Positions 1-7,977 are shown, numbered from the stretch's first letter. The stretch: 64,000 nt of DNA from Polyangiaceae bacterium (GCA_016715885.1 JADJXL010000002.1:1-64000); one strand, 5' to 3'. The notes: a model not told the origin generated them from the letters alone. Numbers and translations: made by a program.

Positions 1-192
1 ATCCACTTGTCCCGCGGAAAACTCCGTGTGGTGGAAGCGCACAACGTGACTTCAGGCTCGCAATCCCCCTGCGCAGATTATCACCCAGTTTCCCCCAACC
101 ACACACGAGTTCCACAACACTCCGGGCCGCGACCGTGCTTCGCCTTTATAACGCCGAGCAAACAACCGACCTGCCGAAACCGCGCTGGGTTT

Positions 193-588
193 TCATCTTC
201 GTTTCGGCCATCGGAAGCGCATCCAGCCGAGTAAACGCGAGGTGAACTCGTGCCCTTCGACATTCACATGCAGGACAACACGTTGAGCCAGCGAGCCTGG
301 CCCATCCAGCTCGTATCGAACTCGGATGCCCCGCGGGAGTACCGCGTGGTACTCACCGTAATCGTCGTACCGATACTCTATTGCCTGCAATTCCAATGCT
401 GTCCCGCAGTGGATCGGCTCGCCGTCCAAAAAATGGCGGTCTTCCTTGAACGTCAGCGGAAGCCATGAGCCAGCCAGCGCATCCAGCCTCGCGCTGGCAG
501 CGAGCGCGGCTGGACACGTCTTTGGTTGTCCGATAACACAGGGCTCATCCCTGGAACACAAAGAATGCTTCGATGTCGTCCAATTCAT
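193..588 (-). CDS. hypothetical protein, last gene of XRE-led operon
   Basis: A 131-residue soluble protein that I do not recognise. The central part is rich in aromatic and acidic residues (EYRYDDYGEYHAV) and the C-terminus is basic. There is no signal peptide or membrane segment. The ATG overlaps the stop of the upstream gene in an ATGA arrangement, which supports both the start and translational coupling. It is the last of six closely packed minus-strand genes that begin with a helix-turn-helix regulator near 2.9 kb. Function is unknown. That it is a real gene rests on the overlap and on composition. Confidence 0.55.
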   Translation of the reverse strand: MNWTTSKHSLCSRDEPCVIGQPKTCPAALAASARLDALAGSWLPLTFKEDRHFLDGEPIHCGTALELQAIEYRYDDYGEYHAVLPRGIRVRYELDGPGSLAQRVVLHVNVEGHEFTSRLLGWMRFRWPKRR

Positions 589-1001
589 CCGTTTGCCTCG
601 TTTTGCGCCGCGCTCTCCATCAGTTCGGAGAACCGTGTCGCCGCAACCATCAGGTTCTCCTTGTGCGTCGTGCCATGGCCGAGTTTGCGAAATCTATTGA
701 AATCGCCCGCCCACTCGGACACGAACGCCAAGAACCTCTCGGTGATTTTCTGCTGCTCCGACTCATCAGCCCGAGGTGTCAACTCTCCGCCATGCCGGCG
801 CATGACGTGCGCGACAAACCCTTGCGCTACCCCTATGATTTGCCCGGCATCATATGCGTACCATATCCGCCCACCACTTGGATCGCCGTCATCGCAATCG
901 CACTCTCCTACGATGTACGCGGTCACATCCCGAGTGCCGGCGACGTGTTGCTTGCCAATTCGCAAAGCCTGGACCGCGAGCTCTTTATAGCTGAGCTCCA
1001 T
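585..1001 (-). CDS. hypothetical protein
   Basis: A 138-residue protein of unknown function beginning MELSYKELAVQAL. The frame stays open upstream, but the ATG at 1001 is chosen because it shares one base with the stop of the preceding gene (TGATG), a coupling arrangement. The middle contains an acidic ECDCDDGD segment followed by GGRIWYAYDAGQIIG; the second half looks helical. No signal peptide or membrane helix is visible. It lies inside the XRE-led operon and overlaps the next gene by 4 nt. Confidence 0.6.
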   Translation of the reverse strand: MELSYKELAVQALRIGKQHVAGTRDVTAYIVGECDCDDGDPSGGRIWYAYDAGQIIGVAQGFVAHVMRRHGGELTPRADESEQQKITERFLAFVSEWAGDFNRFRKLGHGTTHKENLMVAATRFSELMESAAQNEANG

Positions 1002-1483
1002 CACGCCACCTTGCGGTGCAGGCCGGGAAAGCTGAGATACCCGACTTTTCCACACGACTTGCACTGGAACAGGCCACCGGTCGGAGCGTAATCGACAGAT
1101 CCGCATTTGCCGCAACGAGGCAGCACCGTCGTCGGATGATCCTCGTCGTCATCGAGTAGGTCGGCCGCCGCTGGTGCGTCAGGCGTCGTATCTCGCGGTG
1201 GTGGTTCGCTCCCAGAAATGAGCGTATCCGACTGCGGACGTCGAGGGATTGCCTGAATCTCAGCATCAGGAAGTTCCCGAGGAATCACCGCAGCATTTTC
1301 GATCGGGCTTGGGCTCGGCGGGACAATCGCCTTGCGTTCCTCCGACGAATCGGGTGGCGCAAATCTCAACAGAACGCGTGTATTTTCGCGAATCGTTCGC
1401 GAATTGACCTCCAGTCGCCAGATCGCGATTATCGTGAGTGACGAGAACGCGACAAACCACAGCGTAGTGACGAGGAAAACCAT
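1001..1483 (-). CDS. single-pass membrane protein with C-terminal zinc ribbon
   Basis: A 160-residue protein. Residues 2-22 form a hydrophobic N-terminal helix (MVFLVTTLWFVAFSSLTII). A Pro/Ser-rich linker and an acidic stretch (DLLDDDEDH) follow. The C-terminus carries a zinc-ribbon pattern, CxxC at 124-127 and CxxC at 141-144. An anchored cytoplasmic ribbon is the expected topology. The frame is open upstream to 1702, but the start at 1483 puts the hydrophobic helix at the N-terminus. It overlaps the preceding membrane-protein gene by 55 nt. It may form a complex with that neighbour; this is inference. Confidence 0.6.
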   Translation of the reverse strand: MVFLVTTLWFVAFSSLTIIAIWRLEVNSRTIRENTRVLLRFAPPDSSEERKAIVPPSPSPIENAAVIPRELPDAEIQAIPRRPQSDTLISGSEPPPRDTTPDAPAAADLLDDDEDHPTTVLPRCGKCGSVDYAPTGGLFQCKSCGKVGYLSFPGLHRKVA

Positions 1484-2196
1484 GCTGCACCTCGAGCCAA
1501 AATTGTGATGATGATCGACGCGTACATCGCCGTCATTGCAGCCCCCATGAGCGCTTCGGCGGCGACTCGGTCGATCGACCCCGTTTCCCACGGCCGCAAC
1601 GGGCCCACTCCCGCGGCCAAACCCAAGAACACCAACCACACCGCGCAAATTCGCTCGGTGGTAAGCTTTTTTCTGCCCGATTTGGCATAAACGATAAGGC
1701 ACGGAAATTCACTGACAAACGCGATGACGTGGAGCGCCCCAAGCATTCGTAATGCAAGGTCGCCCCGCACCTCGCGATAGAAAAGCACGTTCACCACGAC
1801 AAACGAAACCCACACAATCGCAGCACTCTCGACACCGTATTTGGGCAATCGATGCCTGGCCAACCACCCCACGAACCACAGAATCCCGCAAATCCACGCC
1901 GCATACATGGCTAGACCGACGTGGGCCCCTGCTCGAGCAAGACCCACGAGGGGCGGACCTCCTGGAGGCGGCAAATACGCATTCACGGCTCGGTTCGTCC
2001 AATCGTTCAGCACGTCCACCCAAAGAACAAGCGCCAAGAACCACGGTTCGAACGACGGTTTCACCACATTATCATTGCTCGCTCGTGGCCACGTAAAACT
2101 AGGAGCCGTCCACCGCGGCGATGACGACAGCACGCACGCTCGGAGCGTAGCGAGCATCGCCGCGAACAATTGCAGGACGGCTCCCAAGTTCGTCAC
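1429..2196 (-). CDS. multi-pass membrane protein
   Basis: A 255-residue integral membrane protein with about five or six hydrophobic stretches (for example WFLALVLWVDVL, MYAAWICGILWFVGWL, IVWVSFVVVNVLFY and ICAVWLVFLGLAAGVG). A polar N-terminal segment of about 45 residues precedes the first. I do not recognise the family. The start overlaps the stop of the upstream gene by 4 nt and the end overlaps the zinc-ribbon gene by 55 nt, so it is part of a translationally coupled group. Role unknown. Confidence 0.6.
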   Translation of the reverse strand: MTNLGAVLQLFAAMLATLRACVLSSSPRWTAPSFTWPRASNDNVVKPSFEPWFLALVLWVDVLNDWTNRAVNAYLPPPGGPPLVGLARAGAHVGLAMYAAWICGILWFVGWLARHRLPKYGVESAAIVWVSFVVVNVLFYREVRGDLALRMLGALHVIAFVSEFPCLIVYAKSGRKKLTTERICAVWLVFLGLAAGVGPLRPWETGSIDRVAAEALMGAAMTAMYASIIITILARGAAWFSSSLRCGLSRSRHSR

Positions 2197-2597
2197 GGTT
2201 CAACTCTCGCCAAGACTGCCAGATGTACGCCGTCGATGCACGATGCGTGCAAGCGATAACGATTCCCCTCGATTTGCACCTCGTCGGCGCTCGCCTGTTC
2301 TGCCTTTTGCAACGCTTCGGCAGTTCTTTTCGTTATGTAATAATTGGGCAAACCTTGCGGGCGCACGCCATCTACTCGAAGGCGCCATTCGACGCCTCCA
2401 TTCGCCGCGGCGACGAGCACAAGCGGCAGCATGAGCGAGCCACGCGCAAGGTAGCCGGCAAGATTCCGAGGTTTGGCAAATTCGGCCCCCAACTCCGCCA
2501 AACTCTCACCCAGTCGGATATTTGCACCGAACCATCGAAGATCCGGTTCGGCAAACTGCCGTAGGACAATGCCACCATGCGGAAGTACAACGCCCAT
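2193..2597 (-). CDS. hypothetical protein
   Basis: A 134-residue soluble protein without a recognised domain. The N-terminal half is hydrophobic but not clearly membrane-spanning (LARGSLMLPLVLVAAANGG); the C-terminal half contains a Lys/Glu/Ala-rich helix (KRTAEALQKAEQASADEV). It starts one base after the stop of the XRE regulator gene and overlaps the next gene by 4 nt, so it is the second gene of the unit. Function unknown. Confidence 0.55.
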   Translation of the reverse strand: MGVVLPHGGIVLRQFAEPDLRWFGANIRLGESLAELGAEFAKPRNLAGYLARGSLMLPLVLVAAANGGVEWRLRVDGVRPQGLPNYYITKRTAEALQKAEQASADEVQIEGNRYRLHASCIDGVHLAVLARVEP

Positions 2598-2598
2598 T

Positions 2599-2946
2599 CT
2601 AATTGACCACCTTTCTCTCGAGCTTCTGCCGAAGCTCTCGCAAATCTTTGTCTGTCATGCGATAGATCATCGCAGCAACTTCGTCGATTTCGCAGTCCTT
2701 ACGAATGAAAAACTCTTCCACGCGGACGTGGAAGATGCGCGCGAGCTTCGCCAGCGTGGTGATATGCACGCTGATGAGCCCCGATTCGGCCAGGTGCTGC
2801 GTCGAGACGCCGGGCCCGCCCAAGGCCGTCACGTCACGCATCGACAGCCCTCGTGCAGTTCGGATGCAGCGTATGCGCTCCCCGATTTCCTCATGAGCGC
2901 AGTCGAGTGGTGCACGTCGTTTGGAATCATGATACGATTTCGTCAC
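2599..2946 (-). CDS. XRE-family helix-turn-helix regulator
   Basis: A 115-residue protein. Residues 20-75 fit the XRE/Cro-CI helix-turn-helix fold (EEIGERIRCIRTARGLSMRD ... STQHLAESGLISVHITTLAK). A C-terminal helical tail (TDKDLRELRQKLERKVVN) could serve for dimerisation. I chose the GTG at 2946 because GGGAGGT sits 6 nt upstream, although the frame is open further. It is the first gene of a compact operon of unknown genes, a position typical of autoregulators in accessory modules. A hairpin at 2977-3010 lies just upstream and could be its operator or a leader structure; that is inference. Confidence 0.75.
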   Translation of the reverse strand: MTKSYHDSKRRAPLDCAHEEIGERIRCIRTARGLSMRDVTALGGPGVSTQHLAESGLISVHITTLAKLARIFHVRVEEFFIRKDCEIDEVAAMIYRMTDKDLRELRQKLERKVVN

Positions 2947-2976
2947 AGCCGGACCTCCCTTCAAGGTCTTGGTTGA

Positions 2977-3010
2977 GTGCTCCCAGCCTGTCCTACCGGG
3001 TTGGGAGCAC
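2977..3010 (-). promoter_or_regulatory. leader hairpin upstream of XRE gene
   Basis: A 12-bp inverted repeat (GTGCTCCCAGCC and its partner GGTTGGGAGCAC, one G-U pair) with a 10-nt loop. On the minus strand it is followed by ACTCAACCA, then the Shine-Dalgarno and GTG of the XRE gene. No U-tract follows on that strand, so it is not a classic terminator in the gene direction; on the plus strand it is followed by GCCTTTTT. A similar hairpin-plus-ACTCAACCA arrangement precedes dnaB at 5082-5113. Confidence 0.5.
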
Positions 3011-3017
3011 GCCTTTT

Positions 3018-3593
3018 TCATTCCGTGCAGCAATACACGGGGTCGATGAACTTCGGGTCAGGGGGAAGCGAAATGCAATCGCCCCCCGGCAAATACGTTG
3101 ATTTGCAGCGATAGAAAGCCGGGTGATTCGGGTACGCTGCACACGACCCGCCACCTGCCGCGCAATCGCTCGTGCACGTTCCATCTGCTTCGCATGTCGA
3201 ATGCGCTGGACATGCGGGACTGCAATGAATCCATGATCCCTGAGCCGTGCACGTCGTGCCGGATGAGCTCGACGCGGAGCTCGATGACGAGCTCGACGCG
3301 GCCGAGCTCGAGGACGAGCTGCTCGAGCTGGAGCTCGACGCACCAGCGCTGCCGGCCTCGCCGCTTGAACTGCTCGATGCGCCTGCACCGCCAACACCGC
3401 TCGATGAACTTCCTGCGCCGCCGGCGCCGCCGCTTGACGCGCTCGACGCGCTCGATGCACTTGCTCCAGCCTCGCCACCACTTCCGCCATCACAGACGCA
3501 TTCTGCGTTCCGAAACAGCGACGTGTCGTCCTGGCATGCCATGACGAACGCCACAACCAACACCAGGAATATTCCCACCCATTTGATGCTCAT
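3018..3593 (-). CDS. Ser/Gly/Ala-rich lipoprotein
   Basis: A 191-residue predicted lipoprotein. The N-terminal hydrophobic segment ends in a lipobox (V-M-A-C, Cys20), so the mature protein should be acylated at Cys20. Residues about 36-110 are a low-complexity Ser/Ala/Gly linker, including a run of more than ten serines. The C-terminal 75 residues form a Cys-rich domain (SPACPAHSTCEADGTC, YCCTE) probably held by disulfides. Such architecture is common in myxobacterial surface proteins. The ATG directly abuts the dnaB stop with no gap, so the two are probably co-transcribed, an odd pairing. Function unknown. Confidence 0.7.
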   Translation of the reverse strand: MSIKWVGIFLVLVVAFVMACQDDTSLFRNAECVCDGGSGGEAGASASSASSASSGGAGGAGSSSSGVGGAGASSSSSGEAGSAGASSSSSSSSSSSSAASSSSSSSASSSSGTTCTAQGSWIHCSPACPAHSTCEADGTCTSDCAAGGGSCAAYPNHPAFYRCKSTYLPGGDCISLPPDPKFIDPVYCCTE

Positions 3594-5054
3594 TCAATCC
3601 TCCATGTCGGGGTATTCTGTCGAAGCAAGGTTATCGAATCGCGTGTACGAGCTCGCGAACCGCACGAGAACCTTGCCCGTTGGACCATTTCGTTGTTTCG
3701 CGATGATGATCTCGGCGATTCCTTTCTTGTTGCTGTTTTCGTTGTAATAGTCGTCGCGGTAGATGAACATGACCAGGTCGGCGTCCTGCTCGATGGCGCC
3801 CGATTCGCGCAAATCGCTCAACTGCGGTCGTTTGTCCGTGCGACCTTCGACAGCTCGGTTGAGCTGCGACAGCGCAATGACGGGCACACGGAGCTCCTTG
3901 GCCAGCTCTTTGAGACCGCGCGAAATCTCGCTGATCTCCTGCTCACGATTCTGCGCGCCCTCGCGCCCTTTCATGAGCTGCAAATAGTCGACGATCACCA
4001 AACCGATTCGACGCTCCGGCTGGCCAGGTTTGGCGGGTCGATTGTATTCGGCCTGCATTCGCCGAGCTTTCGCCCGCAACTCCATCAACCCAATCCCCGG
4101 AGTGTCGTCGATGAAGATCGGAAGTTGGTTCAGGTATGCGGCTGCGTCGGTCAAGCGGCGCCAATCATCCGCCTGGAGCATTCCCTTTTTTACCTTGCCA
4201 AGGTCCACACGACCTTCGCTGCAGGTCGTGCGCATCCCCAATTGCTCGCGCGGCATTTCCAGGGAAAACACACATACGCCGTCCCCCGGTTCCTGCTGCT
4301 CCACACCATTGCGACGGACTGCCCGCGGGGATGCGACGTTGACGGCCATGTTCAAGACAAACGACGTCTTGCCCATTCCAGGCCGTGCGGCGACGATGGT
4401 CAAATCACCATCTTGCAAGCCTGCGGTCATGTCATCGAGGCGCCCAAAGCCCGTCGACAAACCCGTGAGCCGATCGCCACGCTCTGCCGCCGCGTGCAGC
4501 GCTTCGAATACCGACTTCAATACATGCCCAATGGGCTGAAAAGATGATTTCGTTGCAATTTGGACGATGTGATGAATCGATTCCTCGGCGCCTTCAATGA
4601 ATTCTTGAATCGTCCCAACATCGCCGTATCCCTCGGCAGCAATACGTTGACATGCGCCAATCAATTGCCGTAGGCGCCATTTCTCCGCGACAACCCGTGC
4701 GTGTGCGTCAACATGAGTGACCGCCGGCGTCGCGTCGACGAGCTGCGCGAGATAACTCGGGCCACCAATGTGGTTTATCCAATCGCGGCTGCGCAACCAC
4801 GCCGCGACCGTGGTGATATCCACAGGGTCGCCTGCGAGCGCGAGCTCCAGCACACCTTGAAATATGCGCCGATTCGGATCGCTATAAAAATAGTTTGGTT
4901 TGAGGATTTCGAGCACTTTGTCTTGCGCATCGCGCTCGAGGAGGACAGCCGACAGGACACTCGCTTCCGCGTCCAAGTCGTGTGGCGGAACTCGCCCAGC
5001 GACAGGCACGGGTTCGCTTGCGTGTGGCTCTGATTTCTGATATCGTTTGTCCAC
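3594..5054 (-). CDS. dnaB: replicative DNA helicase DnaB
   Basis: A DnaB-family hexameric helicase of 486 residues, the usual length, which unwinds duplex DNA at forks. The N-terminal domain (about 20-125: PHDLDAEASVLSAVLLERDA) is the primase-interacting region. The RecA-like domain has Walker A ARPGMGKT, motif FSLEMPREQLGMR, Walker B LVIVDYLQLM, motif ALSQLNRAVEGR and the C-terminal RDDYYNENS. GTG at 5054 is preferred because GGAGG lies 8 nt upstream; a TTG five codons earlier is less likely. It is not next to rplI, the frequent chromosomal neighbour, but sits among unknown genes near a tRNA, so it could be a second, element-borne copy. That cannot be decided from this window. Confidence 0.93.
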   Translation of the reverse strand: MDKRYQKSEPHASEPVPVAGRVPPHDLDAEASVLSAVLLERDAQDKVLEILKPNYFYSDPNRRIFQGVLELALAGDPVDITTVAAWLRSRDWINHIGGPSYLAQLVDATPAVTHVDAHARVVAEKWRLRQLIGACQRIAAEGYGDVGTIQEFIEGAEESIHHIVQIATKSSFQPIGHVLKSVFEALHAAAERGDRLTGLSTGFGRLDDMTAGLQDGDLTIVAARPGMGKTSFVLNMAVNVASPRAVRRNGVEQQEPGDGVCVFSLEMPREQLGMRTTCSEGRVDLGKVKKGMLQADDWRRLTDAAAYLNQLPIFIDDTPGIGLMELRAKARRMQAEYNRPAKPGQPERRIGLVIVDYLQLMKGREGAQNREQEISEISRGLKELAKELRVPVIALSQLNRAVEGRTDKRPQLSDLRESGAIEQDADLVMFIYRDDYYNENSNKKGIAEIIIAKQRNGPTGKVLVRFASSYTRFDNLASTEYPDMED

Positions 5055-5081
5055 GACCAGAACCTCCAATTCTGGTTGAGT

Positions 5082-5113
5082 GTGCCCTCGACTTCCCGAA
5101 AAGTCGGGGGCAC
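5082..5113 (-). promoter_or_regulatory. leader hairpin upstream of dnaB
   Basis: A 13-bp stem (GTGCCCTCGACTT with AAGTCGGGGGCAC, one G-U pair) and a 6-nt loop lie between the stop of the upstream gene and the dnaB start. On the minus strand it is followed by ACTCAACCAG and then the GGAGG of dnaB. It shares the order hairpin, ACTCAACCA, Shine-Dalgarno, GTG with the hairpin before the XRE gene. No U-tract is present. It could be an operator, attenuator or RNA processing/stability structure. Confidence 0.5.
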
Positions 5114-5117
5114 GCGC

Positions 5118-5609
5118 CTATTTCGTGCCGCCACTTCGACGTTTTGCCCGACCAATCGCGCCTTTTTTGGGCTTTGATTCCGAAGCCGGGGCCACGTCCG
5201 CCGTTCCAACATCCTCCGGCTCGTTCGTCTCGGCCACTTCGGCGTTGGTATTCACCGGTATGTTGAATTGCAACGCCCACGCCGGCACCTCGTCGGGTGC
5301 GAAAACCATGGCAGCGCGAACCATCTGGCATAGTCGTGCATGCACTGCTTCCCAATTTCTTGGGAAAGCAGAAACCTTCAGGGTCGCAATGTCCAACGAT
5401 TGCTGTGGCCATCGCTCTTTGACTGCCGCTGCAACGAGCGTCGGTGCAGCCATTACCGGACCATCCTCCCAAATCAATTCCCGCACATAATGCGTCACAT
5501 GATCATGTCCGCGGCGCATTTGCGCCGATTTGATCATGCTATACTCCTTCTCGCTCACTTTGAACGCCAAAGGCACGTTCCGACGAACGGTGTGAAATTC
5601 ATAGCCCAT
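5118..5609 (-). CDS. hypothetical protein upstream of dnaB
   Basis: A 163-residue protein. Residues 10-60 (VPLAFKVSEKEYSMIKSAQM ... THYVRELIWEDG) read like a short DNA-binding or regulatory helical segment; the middle is globular and the C-terminal 40 residues are disordered and basic (SKPKKGAIGRAKRRSGGTK), consistent with nucleic-acid contact. The ATG overlaps the preceding stop (TAATG). It precedes dnaB by about 60 nt, separated by a hairpin, so a replication-linked role is possible but unproven. I do not recognise the family. Confidence 0.6.
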   Translation of the reverse strand: MGYEFHTVRRNVPLAFKVSEKEYSMIKSAQMRRGHDHVTHYVRELIWEDGPVMAAPTLVAAAVKERWPQQSLDIATLKVSAFPRNWEAVHARLCQMVRAAMVFAPDEVPAWALQFNIPVNTNAEVAETNEPEDVGTADVAPASESKPKKGAIGRAKRRSGGTK

Positions 5610-6250
5610 TATGCGGCCCTCTGCGGAATTGCACCTGTTGGTCCATTGAAGCTATTTGCAAAGGCAAGGGCATCGCCTGCACGCTGTAGGTGCGCGCGTT
5701 CGTCCACTTCGGCATTCGCGACAGCATTCGTTGGATTTGCCGTCGTATTCGCCGGTGATTTTTTACTCCCAACATCCTGCGTGTAAATTGCAGCGAAATC
5801 TTCCTTGATATCCCGCTCCGAGAGCATTGCCACCGGATGCTGGTATTTGGCAAGCCCTTGTCGGGACATCCACTGCGTCCAGAAAAGCATCAATGCCCGT
5901 TCTAGCGCTACTTCGAGCGATTCGTCCGCCAAACGAATTCGCGCAGCCAGGTCGTAGGCGTATGGTTTCAAAAATTCCAGCCGATCCTTTCGAATATCGG
6001 CTTTATCGCCTTCAATGATGAGGGACGGCGTCGTTGCGTGCGGTGTGTATTTCGCACGCCAAACGACCAGGTATGTAGCGAGCACCACGCCACGGAAGCC
6101 CAAGTCGTATGAGCAATCGCTACCGCCGTGCCGCTCGGACCGCCGCCGAGCTCGACCTTGGAAACTTGGCGCCGATGTACCGAGCCATTCCCGAACTCGC
6201 TCGCCTCGTTCCCGAGCAAAAGGCGACAGTAAAGGCGACACCTTCGCCAA
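5609..6250 (-). CDS. hypothetical protein, first gene after tRNA-Leu
   Basis: Up to 213 residues. The region from about 70 onward (SLIIEGDKADIRKDRLEFLK ... RLADESLEVALERALMLFWT) looks genuinely coding, with amphipathic helices. The first 50 residues are Arg/Ser-rich, and the true start may lie inside the frame. The stop overlaps the next ATG (TAATG). It is the first protein gene of the dnaB-containing block, 46 nt from the tRNA-Leu gene on the same strand. No domain is recognised and no integrase signature is visible. Confidence 0.5.
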   Translation of the reverse strand: MAKVSPLLSPFARERGERVREWLGTSAPSFQGRARRRSERHGGSDCSYDLGFRGVVLATYLVVWRAKYTPHATTPSLIIEGDKADIRKDRLEFLKPYAYDLAARIRLADESLEVALERALMLFWTQWMSRQGLAKYQHPVAMLSERDIKEDFAAIYTQDVGSKKSPANTTANPTNAVANAEVDERAHLQRAGDALAFANSFNGPTGAIPQRAA

Positions 6251-6296
6251 TCATGACCTTGCTCGGCCTCTTAAATCCTCAACAATTTCAAGGTAG

Positions 6297-6379
6297 TAGC
6301 CCCACCCGGACTCGAACCGGGACGCCCTCTCGGGCAAGGGATTTTAAATCCCCGGCGTCTGCCATTCCGCCATGGGGCC
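6297..6379 (-). tRNA. tRNA-Leu (anticodon TAA)
   Basis: An 83-nt class II tRNA on the minus strand. The acceptor arm is GGCCCCA paired with TGGGGCT and discriminator A. The D stem is GCG/CGC. The anticodon stem GGGGA/TCCCT encloses the loop TTTAAAA, giving anticodon TAA. A long variable arm (TGCCC GAGA GGGCG) is diagnostic of Leu/Ser/Tyr. The T arm is CCCGG-TTCGAGT-CCGGG. The CCA end is not encoded. It reads UUA, a rare codon in GC-rich genomes. tRNA-Leu genes are common integration sites, relevant to the unusual block downstream. Confidence 0.95.
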
Positions 6380-6450
6380 ATTCGGCCTCGTCGCCGTGAG
6401 CATCGCTTCACGCCAACGACCGGCTCCTGTATACATCGTAAACCACCCAC

Positions 6451-7869
6451 ATGACCAGTCCCGCGTTGCCCATTCGCGACGAAGTGCTTCGTGCTGCGCT
6501 TGCTTACGTGGCCGGCGCGCGCATCGACGCCGCGCTGATCGTCGCCGAAACGGGTCTCGTGGCACTGTCGCTTTACCAAGGTCGCAAGCTGCTCCTCGGC
6601 GTCGGCATCGGGCCCATCGTCAGCGGCGTCGGCGTTTTACCGCGCCTGCCCCAAGGCCGAACTGCCACACAACACCCGCTCGCCGCCGCCATGCACGCTC
6701 ACCTCGTCGGAAAACACATCCGCTCGGTCAACCTCGATGATTCCACCGTAGGCTTCACTACCGAGCCCGCAAATGATGCAAGCTTCCCTACGCGACTCGC
6801 CCTCGAAGTTGGGCCGCACGGATCGGCGCAACTCATGTTGCCCTCCGGCGCCACAATCTCGTGGCCACCGGAACCTCGTCCCACGGCGCGGCCACGAAAG
6901 GACCACGCACCCGCTCCATCCGAACATTCGCTCGAATCGTGCGGGGTGACGCTGGTCCAATCGAGCGACTCGTACCTCGTCGAATCGTTTCGGAATGAAC
7001 TTCGTGGAGTCATCAAGAAAAAACAAAAGCGCCTCGAAAAACGCGCTCTCGCCGTGCGATCGGACCTGGCACGCCTTGCTGACGTGCCGCGCCTGCAAAA
7101 AATCGGCTCATTGCTTCTTGCACAAGGGCAAACCATTGCCCGCGGAACGACGACCGCATCGCTCGTCGATTGGGAAACGGGCGAAAATGTCGATGTCGAT
7201 ATCGCTCCAGACAAACCCGCCAAAGAACAAGCTGCCGCCTTTTTCCAAAAAGCACGGCGACTGCAGCGAGGCGCCGATGTCATGCAAAAACGCCTCGACG
7301 AAACGCTTTTTGCAATTGCAAAAATCCAGCCATTCGAATCGGCCCTCCAAAATGCACCAGCCGATTGGGACGCGCTCCAAACCATCGCCAAGCAAATGCA
7401 GGCCATTGGACTCCTTGGACAAACTCCCGCAGGCGCCACAAAATATCGAAACAATCACGTAGAACCCGACGAACGAAAACCATATCATACTTTTCGGTCG
7501 CCCAAAGGACAAACCATTTTGGTGGGTCGTAGCGCAAAAGACAACGACCAGCTCGTGACGCGAATTGCCAGACCGCATGATTTGTGGCTGCACGCTAAAA
7601 ATATGCGCGGCGCGCACGTCGTCGTCCCACAAGAAAAAAATCATGCCTGCCCCGCCGATCTGCTCGTCGACGCCGCTACCCTTGCCGCATACTTCAGCGA
7701 CGCCCGCAACGAAACGACCTGCGAAGTGACGTATGTCGAACGCCGCTACGTCCGCAAACCAAAAAAAAGCGCCCCGGGCGAAGTCACCACCCAACGCGAA
7801 AAAGTGATCCTCGTGCGAATCGAAAAAGACCGACTTTCTAGGCTTCTTCGATCCAAAGACGAAATGTAG
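6451..7869 (+). CDS. rqcH: NFACT/RqcH-like ribosome quality control protein
   Basis: A 472-residue Rqc2/Tae2/FbpA (NFACT) family protein. RqcH binds obstructed 50S subunits and recruits tRNA-Ala to add C-terminal tails. The C-terminal NFACT-R domain is clear (YRNNHVEPDERKPYHTFRSP, then HDLWLHAKNMRGAHVVVP, about 345-410). A Lys/Arg-rich coiled-coil region lies near 185-300, and the N-terminal NFACT-N domain is divergent. It is shorter than the roughly 570 residues of the Bacillus protein. In the segment matching the NFACT-N Asp-Arg motif I read LDDS, so the DR pair may be missing and tailing activity is uncertain. It is transcribed divergently from tRNA-Leu. Confidence 0.8.
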   Translation: MTSPALPIRDEVLRAALAYVAGARIDAALIVAETGLVALSLYQGRKLLLGVGIGPIVSGVGVLPRLPQGRTATQHPLAAAMHAHLVGKHIRSVNLDDSTVGFTTEPANDASFPTRLALEVGPHGSAQLMLPSGATISWPPEPRPTARPRKDHAPAPSEHSLESCGVTLVQSSDSYLVESFRNELRGVIKKKQKRLEKRALAVRSDLARLADVPRLQKIGSLLLAQGQTIARGTTTASLVDWETGENVDVDIAPDKPAKEQAAAFFQKARRLQRGADVMQKRLDETLFAIAKIQPFESALQNAPADWDALQTIAKQMQAIGLLGQTPAGATKYRNNHVEPDERKPYHTFRSPKGQTILVGRSAKDNDQLVTRIARPHDLWLHAKNMRGAHVVVPQEKNHACPADLLVDAATLAAYFSDARNETTCEVTYVERRYVRKPKKSAPGEVTTQREKVILVRIEKDRLSRLLRSKDEM

Positions 7870-7977
7870 AACGACCCGGGCAGCTTGGACGCTCGACGAA
7901 AAATCGTTTTGTGCCGCGCGTCGTTCGTGATAGTGCTCGGTAGCGCGAGCTTCGAGCTCTCTCCTTTCGAGCAGGTC

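Noticed and set aside
1..192. A gene at the left edge
   Set aside because: Short overlapping frames only, none with a ribosome site or protein-like composition; I see nothing supportable here.
3247..3747. Plus-strand frame rich in Leu/Asp/Glu/Ala
   Set aside because: Antisense of the Ser/Ala linker of the lipoprotein gene; composition is explained by that repeat.
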